A stretch of DNA of 64,000 nucleotides from Sporomusaceae bacterium (GTDB lineage: Bacteria; Bacillota; Negativicutes; Sporomusales; UBA7701): NCBI GenBank assembly GCA_031460455.1, contig JAVKTQ010000009.1, positions 62,001 to 126,000 of the forward strand. Direction: 5' to 3'. The notes beneath the pieces are model-generated. The model was given only the letters and a program-made list of their open reading frames with translations. It was not told the origin of the DNA and did not search any database. Positions 58,083 through 64,000 of this stretch are shown piece after piece (position 1 is the first letter of the stretch; the number at the start of each line of letters is the position of its first letter). Made by a program: the position numbers and the translations under genes.

Positions 58083-60707
58083 CTACTTGGCTTCCGCCCA
58101 GTTTTTCCCGAACTTGATATCGGTCGTCAGCGGCACCGCCAGGCTCGCCGTGCCTTCCATCGCCTCGCGGACGATCGCCGCCGCCCTGTCCCGCTCCGCC
58201 GCCGTCACCTCCAGCACCAGCTCGTCGTGCACCTGCAGCAGCACGCGGCTCTTCAGCCCGGCGTCCTTCAGGCGGCGGCAGACCTCCACCATCGCCTTCT
58301 TGATAACATCCGCAGCCGTCCCCTGGATCGGCGTATTCATCGCCGTCCGTTCGGCGAACGACCGCTGGTTGAAATTCGTGCTGTTGATCTCCGGCAGATA
58401 ACGCCGCCGGCCGAACATCGTCGTCACATAGCCCTTCGCGTGGGCGCCCGCGATCATTTCGTCGATATAGCGCTTCACCCCCGGATAGCGGGCGAAATAA
58501 CTGTCGATATACTCCCCGGCCTCCTTGCGGCTCACGCCCAGGCCCTGCGACAGGCCGTAATCGCTGATGCCGTACACAATGCCGAAATTCACCGCCTTGG
58601 CCCGCGAGCGCATCAGCGGCGTCACCGCCGCCTCGCTCACCCCGAACACCTCGGCCGCCGTCGCCGTATGGATATCCTTGCCCACCCGGAAAGCCTCGAT
58701 GAGCCCGGCGTCTCCCGACATATGGGCGAGGATCCTCAGCTCGATCTGCGAATAATCGGCCGACAGCAGCATATCGTAACCCGCGTCCGGCACGAACAGC
58801 TCGCGGATCTTACGGCCCGCGTCCGTACGGACGGGGATATTCTGCAAATTGGGGTCCGAGCTCGACAGCCGGCCCGTCGCCGTGACCGTCTGGTTGAAAC
58901 TCGTGTGCACCCGGCCGCTCGCCGGATTCACCAGCGCCGCCATCCCGTCCAGATAAGTCGACTTCAGCTTGGTCAGCACCCGGTACTCCAGCAGCTTATC
59001 GATCAACGGGTGCTCGCCCGCCAGCTTCTCCAGCACCTCGGCGTCGGTCGAATACCCCGTCTTCGTCTTCTTCAGCACCGGCAGCTTCAGCTTTTCGAAC
59101 AAAATCACGCCAAGCTGCTTCGTCGAATTGACATTGAACTCCTCGCCGGCGATCTGGTAAATATCGGCCAGCAGGCCTTCCACCTTGCGGCCGATCTCGC
59201 CCGCCATCACGGCCAGGCCCGCCGTATCCACCTTTATGCCTGTCTGCTCCATAACCGCCAGCACCTCGACCAGCGGCAGCTCAATATCGTAATACAGCCT
59301 GTCCACGGCCGCCTCAGTCAGCAGCCTGTCCAGGACCGGCTTCAGCTCGCCCGATGCCGCCGCGGCCCACGCCGCGTAATCCGGGTGGCTGCGCCACTCC
59401 TTCTCCGGCCACGCCGCCGCCTTCCCCAGATACCGTTCCGACAGCCCCGTCAGCGGATAATCGCTCGCCGTCGGATCGAGGAGATACGCGGCCAGGAAAA
59501 CGTCGAACGTCAGCCCCGCCAGCGGCTTCCCGGCCGTCAGGCACGCGCTCGTCAGCGTCTTGCCGTCATAAGTTATCTTGCCCACATTCGCGTCCGCCAA
59601 CAGCGCGAGCACCTCGCCCCAGCCCTCCGTCCCGGCCGGGACGAAAGCCGTGCGGCCCCCCGCCGCCATCCCGAGGCCCGCGAACGTCACCTCCGGCACC
59701 TGGCCGTCCGTCACCGCGTGGCAGCGCAGCAGCCCCTCGCTGCGGGCGGCGGCCACAAGCTCCGCCACCAGCGCCGGCCTGTCCGCCACCGGCGCGGGCG
59801 GCGGCGCGGTAGGCCCGGCGGCCTCGGCCGCCCCGGCGCCGGGGAATATGCTGTCCAGCTTGGCCAGCAAGCTCTTGAACTCGAACTTCGTAAACAGCTC
59901 CCGCACCTTCGCCGCATCGGGCGCCGGCGTATAATCCTCAGGCGCGTCCGGCAGCGGCATATTGCACTCGATCGTCGCCAGCTTCTTCGACAGCACCGCC
60001 AGCGCCGCGTTCTCGCGCAGCTTCTCCTGCAGCTTCGCCCCCGGCGCCTTATCTATATTCGCCAGCAGATTCTCCACCGACCCGAACTCGGCGATCAGCT
60101 TCGTAGCCGTCTTCTCGCCCACCCCCGGCACCCCGGGGATGTTATCCGACGCATCGCCCATCAGGCCTTTCAGATCGACCACCTGCTCCGGCGTCACCCC
60201 ATAATGGGCATACAGCGCCTCGCGGTCATAAAGCGCCATCTCCGAAATCCCTTTGCGGGTCAGCATCACCTTCGTCGCCGGGCCGATCAGCTGCAGCGCG
60301 TCGCGGTCGCCGGTCACGATGATCACCTCATAGCCGCCCTTCGCCGCGCGGCAGGCCAGCGTGCCGATAATATCGTCCGCCTCGAAGCCCGCCTCCTCCA
60401 GCACCGCGATCCCCATCGCCGCCAGCAGCTCCCGCACCAGCGGGAACTGCTCGGCCAGCTCGGTCGGCGTCGCCTTGCGCTGCGCCTTATACTCCGCATA
60501 CTGTTCGTTGCGGAACGTCACCCGCCCCTTGTCGAAAGCCACCGCCACCGCGTCCGGCTTCACATCCGCCAGCAGCTTCACCAGCATCATCGTAAACCCG
60601 TACGCCGCGTTCGTATACTGTCCGGCCGCCGTCGCCAGCAGCGGCAGCGCGTAAAACGCCCGGTGCACCAGGCTGCTGCCGTCGATTATCACAAACTTAC
60701 CGGACAT
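58083..60707 (-). CDS. polA: DNA polymerase I
   Basis: An 874-residue Pol I. Residues 1-290 are the 5'-nuclease (DGSSLVHRAFYALP, TGDRDALQLI, GLMGDASDNIPGVPGVGEKTA). The middle has the 3'-exonuclease fold but lacks its metal-binding acidic residues, so proofreading is probably absent, as in Bacillus-type enzymes. The polymerase motifs are intact: SADYSQIELRILAHMSGD, RSRAKAVNFGIVYGIS and LLQVHDELVLEV. The ATG at 60707 follows AGGTGGTG. It heads the unit polA-mutM-coaE-slt. Confidence 0.97.
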   Translation of the reverse strand: MSGKFVIIDGSSLVHRAFYALPLLATAAGQYTNAAYGFTMMLVKLLADVKPDAVAVAFDKGRVTFRNEQYAEYKAQRKATPTELAEQFPLVRELLAAMGIAVLEEAGFEADDIIGTLACRAAKGGYEVIIVTGDRDALQLIGPATKVMLTRKGISEMALYDREALYAHYGVTPEQVVDLKGLMGDASDNIPGVPGVGEKTATKLIAEFGSVENLLANIDKAPGAKLQEKLRENAALAVLSKKLATIECNMPLPDAPEDYTPAPDAAKVRELFTKFEFKSLLAKLDSIFPGAGAAEAAGPTAPPPAPVADRPALVAELVAAARSEGLLRCHAVTDGQVPEVTFAGLGMAAGGRTAFVPAGTEGWGEVLALLADANVGKITYDGKTLTSACLTAGKPLAGLTFDVFLAAYLLDPTASDYPLTGLSERYLGKAAAWPEKEWRSHPDYAAWAAAASGELKPVLDRLLTEAAVDRLYYDIELPLVEVLAVMEQTGIKVDTAGLAVMAGEIGRKVEGLLADIYQIAGEEFNVNSTKQLGVILFEKLKLPVLKKTKTGYSTDAEVLEKLAGEHPLIDKLLEYRVLTKLKSTYLDGMAALVNPASGRVHTSFNQTVTATGRLSSSDPNLQNIPVRTDAGRKIRELFVPDAGYDMLLSADYSQIELRILAHMSGDAGLIEAFRVGKDIHTATAAEVFGVSEAAVTPLMRSRAKAVNFGIVYGISDYGLSQGLGVSRKEAGEYIDSYFARYPGVKRYIDEMIAGAHAKGYVTTMFGRRRYLPEINSTNFNQRSFAERTAMNTPIQGTAADVIKKAMVEVCRRLKDAGLKSRVLLQVHDELVLEVTAAERDRAAAIVREAMEGTASLAVPLTTDIKFGKNWAEAK

Positions 60708-60827
60708 AAAAAACACCACCTGTAAACATCATTAGCTTAACTGTTATAGTATTGGCTAGTCCCCCACAAATCCCTCTCTGATTTCCCGCTCCTGAATCTT
60801 TAATCTAACAAAACCAAAAGGCGGGAA

Positions 60828-62051
60828 CTAATCGTTCCCGCCCTTCTCTATGAACGGATAAGTCAATTCTACGCTCCGCGCCTCCTGATTCCAGTACACA
60901 TACGCCCCGAACACGTCGTAAACCTTCGTCAGTTGGATATACGGCGCCCCGCCGACCAGTACCGCCGGCGCCTTCGTCCCCTGCACGCTCAGCGCCCCGT
61001 CCGCCTCCTGCGCCACCTTCCGGCCGAGAGCCTCCGCAACCGCCGTCACCGGCACCGCCAGCACGCCCTCCACCACCTGCACGTCGCCCGCCAGCGGCCG
61101 GCCGTTCAGGAACAGGCTCACCACATCGACCGCCAGCACATTCTCCTCCTCGCGGAAAACCTGCTGCCCGCCGAACAGCGCGTGGGCATCGGCGGCCGCC
61201 AGATAAACCCGCTCGCCGATCACCGTCCCCGGCACCGCCCGTTTCGCCCCCCGCGCCAGCCGCCCGCCCTCGTCCCAGGCCACGCCCGCGCCGAGCGCCG
61301 CGGCCACCGGCCACAGCGGCACATACATAACCCCCTTCAGCGTCACCGCCCGCTCCACCAGCGTCTTGCCGTTAACCCGCACATTGTGGACGCGGGCGAA
61401 CACCACCTGCCGGTCGGCCTCCTCGGCGACCATCGCCGCTATCTCCCCGTCAGTCAGCAGATCGCCCAGGCCGCGGGCGGCGAGGGCATCCCGCACCTCG
61501 CCCGCCGTCAGCCCATGCCAGCCGTAGATATCGGGATAAACCCCCAGCGAAACCTCCCCGTTGCTCTCCACCCTGATCTTGAACCGTTCGTAAGTCACCC
61601 TCACAGGCGTCCCGTAAGGCGCCACCTCGTAAAGCTCCTCCACATCCGCCTCGTGCATCCGGATGCACCCGTTCGACACGGCCAGGCCGATCGCCCAAGG
61701 GGCGTTGGTGCCGTGGATGCCGTACAGCGGCGCGAACCCCATCCAGCGGTACCCCAGCGGATTATGCGGTCCCGAAGGAACCACCTCCCCTGTGCGGGGA
61801 GGAAACCACCACGGATCCACCTCCTTCTCGAAAATCGCGAAACTGCCGAGCGGCGACGGCGTCGACGGCTTGCCGATCGCGACCGGATATGTCTTCACCA
61901 ACGTGCCGCCCGCGAAAAACTCCAGCGTCCTGCTGGGCAGATTGAGCACAATGCTCGGCGACGCCAGATCGGGATTCAGCCTGGCGGCCGCCGGCGCCAG
62001 GCAAACGAAAAAAACCAGCGCGGCCAGCACCGCCACACGCGACAAAGCCAA
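60828..62051 (-). CDS. L,D-transpeptidase with copper-amine-oxidase-like repeat domain
   Basis: An exported protein of about 407 residues. After the signal peptide comes a YkuD domain with GIHGTNAPWAIGLAVSNGCIRM, whose catalytic Cys is about residue 129 and His about residue 113. A peptidoglycan-binding-like region and a C-terminal domain of the copper amine oxidase N-terminal type (RVNGKTLVERAVTLKGVMYV) follow. It should cross-link peptidoglycan at 3-3 bonds or resist beta-lactams. TTG 62051 is seven bases behind AGGAAGG and preferred over an ATG two codons earlier that this site abuts. Confidence 0.88.
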   Translation of the reverse strand: MALSRVAVLAALVFFVCLAPAAARLNPDLASPSIVLNLPSRTLEFFAGGTLVKTYPVAIGKPSTPSPLGSFAIFEKEVDPWWFPPRTGEVVPSGPHNPLGYRWMGFAPLYGIHGTNAPWAIGLAVSNGCIRMHEADVEELYEVAPYGTPVRVTYERFKIRVESNGEVSLGVYPDIYGWHGLTAGEVRDALAARGLGDLLTDGEIAAMVAEEADRQVVFARVHNVRVNGKTLVERAVTLKGVMYVPLWPVAAALGAGVAWDEGGRLARGAKRAVPGTVIGERVYLAAADAHALFGGQQVFREEENVLAVDVVSLFLNGRPLAGDVQVVEGVLAVPVTAVAEALGRKVAQEADGALSVQGTKAPAVLVGGAPYIQLTKVYDVFGAYVYWNQEARSVELTYPFIEKGGND

Positions 62052-62074
62052 GGACATCCCTTCCTAAGAGTTAG

Positions 62075-62098
62075 TGACCGCTAACAATGACCACTAAC
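62075..62098 (-). promoter_or_regulatory. Tandem direct repeats before L,D-transpeptidase gene
   Basis: GTTAGTGGTCA and GTTAGCGGTCA on the minus strand, 13 bp apart, about 20 bp before the ribosome-binding site. Two-copy direct repeats of this size are typical of response-regulator sites. Confidence 0.45.
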
Positions 62099-62149
62099 TT
62101 TATATGAAGGTATCCTTGGCCTATATTCCATATTTGGGTCGTTCAGAGC

Positions 62150-63401
62150 TCATTGCAGATTCAAAATCTGCTGATGCGCGCCGGCCATCCGTCTCCTCCG
62201 GTTGTCGAAGATCGGCAGATACACGTGCACCTTCGTGCCCGTCTTCTCGTCCGAACTGACGTTGATAAAGCCGCCGTGCTCGGTAACGATCCGGTGGGCG
62301 GTCGGCAAGCCCAGCCCAATCCGGTCGAGCTTCGTGCTGTAGAAAGGCTCGAACACCCTCGACAACAACTGCGGCCCCACCCCGACACCCGTATCGGCGA
62401 TTGCCGCCACCAGCATATTAAGCTCCGCGTTCAGCCACGACCGGATCGTCAGCGTCCCCTGCTCCGGCATCGCCTCCATCGCGTTCTGCAGGATATTCAC
62501 CATCGCCTGCTTCAGCAGATTGCCGTCGGCGGTCAGCGTCGGCAACCCCTCGGCAAGGTGCTTGTCGATCGCCACATTCTCCCCGCCCATCTGCTTAAAA
62601 ACCAGCATCAGCGCTTCCTCCAGCAGCCTGTTCACATTCACCCCCGGCGACCTGCTGACTGGCGGCTTGGCGAACAGCACCAGCTCCTTCACCACATTGT
62701 TGATATACGAAACTTCCCCCAGCAGCATCTCCAGCACCTCGCGGCGCACACTGCAGCGGTCGTCCTCCACCCTGTTCATCATTACCTGCAGATACCCGCT
62801 CAGCGTCGTCAGCGGCGCACGCACGTGATGGGCTATTCCCGCCGCCAGTTCCCCGAGCGACATCAGCATCTGCGTCGTCTGAATCTGCTTCAGCGTCGCC
62901 TTCAGCGCCGAAATATCCTGCACAATGACAATGACCCCGTTCACCCCGCCGCCGCTGTCGCGCAGCTTGAGGCTGTCCACATGGACGAAAGCCGCCTGTT
63001 CGTGCATGGCCAGTTTGACGTTCGCGGCATAAAAATCCTCATATTCGGACACGGCGAACGTCTTCAGAAACTTCTCGCCGCAGTGCCGGAAAGCCTCGTC
63101 GGCCCGCTTGCCAAGGACCTCCGACCGTTCCAGGCTGAAAATTCGCTCCGCCTCGCGGTTGAGATTCTTGACCTGCAGCATCGCGTCAAGATGCATAATC
63201 CCCGCTTTGCCGGTTTCGAAAAAATCGCCGAAATCCTCTTCCCGGCCCAGATAAACGACCTTGTTGTCCCAGGCTTCTGCCGAATACACCGACCAGTCAA
63301 CCCCTTTGTAACGTTGCTTGTCCAAGTCATAAATATCATTCTTGTAAGTATTTGTATTTCCTGCCTTCGACCAGCAAATTGTTTTCGTAAAAAAACGACA
63401 T
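62150..63401 (-). CDS. PAS sensor histidine kinase, N-terminus frameshifted
   Basis: A soluble orphan kinase of about 417 residues. It has a PAS domain (about 60-175), a dimerisation helix with GELAAGIAHHVRAPLTTLSGYL (catalytic His) and an ATPase domain (NILQNAMEAMPEQGTL, ADTGVGVGPQ). The best start, ATG 63401 behind GGGAGG, opens MSFFYENNLLVEGRKYKYLQE and meets TGA at 63336; the kinase frame is one base off from there. A run of seven T at codons 3-5 could allow slippage, or a base has been lost or gained. Two Spo0A-type boxes upstream suggest a link to sporulation signalling. Confidence 0.8.
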
Positions 63402-63491
63402 AATATTCGCCTCCCATCGCGGCAATTTGTGCAAATAATCACATAAACCCTTATAAATACAGGAAATAATCACAATAATTACCCACTTTAA

Positions 63492-63590
63492 TTCGACATA
63501 ACACGTATATCATTCGCCATTATTCGACGTTATTCAACACAACATCGTCCATCGCCCTTTTTCATGCGCCTCCCCGCGCACCATTCGACA
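63492..63590 (-). promoter_or_regulatory. Spo0A-box-like sites before sensor kinase
   Basis: TGTCGAA, the exact 0A box, occurs at 63492-63498 and 63584-63590 on the minus strand, with CGTCGAA at 63523-63529. A possible promoter (TTATTG 63473-63478, 17 bp, TATAAG) lies just downstream of the nearest box. Confidence 0.55.
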
Positions 63591-63639
63591 AAAGCTGCCG
63601 ATAAAGTACAAGGGCTCAGCCATCGCCGAGCCCCCCTCG

Positions 63640-63996
63640 TCATCCCCCGATATACTTCTGCCGGAAATACCCCGGATCGATCCCGTCCGGCACCACCGCG
63701 TGGAACCGCAGCCACTCGCTGCCGCCCACCTCCTTCGACAGCAGATACGTCTTCACCGGAAAATCGCGGTCGTCGACAAACATCAGCTCGTCGGTATCGA
63801 GCGCCTCCTCCATATCGTCGCGGGAAAAATCCTCGCTGTAAAAATACTGATCCACCGACAGCAGGCTGCCGTCGTCGTCATAAACCGCCCCGAAATACAC
63901 CGCCCCGCAGTCCACCGTAAACTCGTACTCGCCCGTCACCGCCGGCGCGCGGCTATCGAGGAAAACCCCGCTCACCGGCACCCGGCTCATCTTCAT
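63640..63996 (-). CDS. Hypothetical acidic protein, start at window edge
   Basis: 118 residues from ATG 63996, only four bases from the window edge, so its true start may lie beyond. It is acidic, with strands EYEFTVDCGAVYFGAVYDDDG and helices in FSRDDMEEALDTDELMFVD. No family is recognised. A weak GC-rich stem (63613-63637) follows its stop and may terminate it. It lies upstream of the sensor kinase on the same strand, separated by 238 bp with Spo0A-type boxes. Confidence 0.6.
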   Translation of the reverse strand: MKMSRVPVSGVFLDSRAPAVTGEYEFTVDCGAVYFGAVYDDDGSLLSVDQYFYSEDFSRDDMEEALDTDELMFVDDRDFPVKTYLLSKEVGGSEWLRFHAVVPDGIDPGYFRQKYIGG

Positions 63997-64000
63997 GCTC

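Noticed and set aside
57894-60725. 943-codon plus-strand frame opposite polA
   Set aside because: Antisense shadow of polA with no recognisable domain.
1-64000. CRISPR array, integrase, transposase or rRNA genes
   Set aside because: I saw no regularly spaced direct repeats, no recombinase motifs and no rRNA sequence in the window.

Overview
The window is GC-rich, densely packed bacterial chromosome. Gene content suggests a spore-forming member of the Firmicutes, most likely a Sporomusa-type Negativicute. The reasons are a complete pyrB-pyrC-carA-carB-pyrK-pyrD-pyrF-pyrE operon with PyrR-type attenuators, the order polA-mutM-coaE-lytic transglycosylase, Spo0A-box sequences in front of an orphan sensor kinase, a ferredoxin-nitroreductase, and many small EamA exporters. 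The taxonomic placement is inference; no rRNA gene is present.

Layout. 0-6.6 kb: a zinc-type dehydrogenase with a GNAT gene, asparaginase, a flavin reductase divergent from a small secreted protein with twin operators, an HTH-cupin regulator, a Yip1-like membrane protein and an EamA exporter. 6.6-8.8 kb: a cluster of very small phage-type genes facing a divergent Cro/CI-type repressor. 9-15 kb: an MBL hydrolase/DUF134 unit, two EamA exporters, Lrp and MarR regulators, and a radical SAM/SPASM gene preceded by a 15-codon ORF. 15.1-18.1 kb: tRNA-Trp, tRNA-Gly, tRNA-Asp and several small membrane proteins around an AlkA-type glycosylase. 18.1-20.8 kb: a VOC protein, a GNAT protein, and a TetR regulator that appears leaderless, sharing an operator with the ferredoxin-nitroreductase behind it. 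20.8-30.9 kb: the pyrimidine operon on the minus strand, read from a clear promoter through two tandem PyrR-site/terminator units. 31-36 kb: an AT-rich foreign gene with a nuclease-like motif between repeat elements, then secreted proteins, a lysozyme-like protein and an M20 peptidase. 36-44 kb: a class A beta-lactamase-like protein, an EamA exporter, an MgtA-type ATPase, and an AbgA-type amidohydrolase with a DcuC-type carrier. 44-54 kb: diguanylate cyclase, adenine deaminase, His-rich secreted protein, guanylate-kinase-like protein, bacterioferritin, a PstS-like lipoprotein coupled to a GGDEF/HD-GYP protein, and two tRNA-Leu genes. 54-64 kb: peptide-binding lipoprotein, lytic transglycosylase, CoaE, MutM, PolA, L,D-transpeptidase and a PAS sensor kinase with a broken N-terminal frame.

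The most unusual structure is a dispersed family of roughly 125-bp palindromic intergenic elements (about 2.5, 22.2, 30.9 and 55.9 kb). They share core and inner arms, but the outer arms differ from copy to copy and still pair within each copy. A second 57-bp hairpin module lies inside the 22.2-kb copy and recurs at 32.1 kb. I found no CRISPR array, integrase or transposase, and no intact novel multi-gene system that I could defend; the best candidates for new biology are the repeat family, the small phage-like module and the leader-level regulation listed in the findings.
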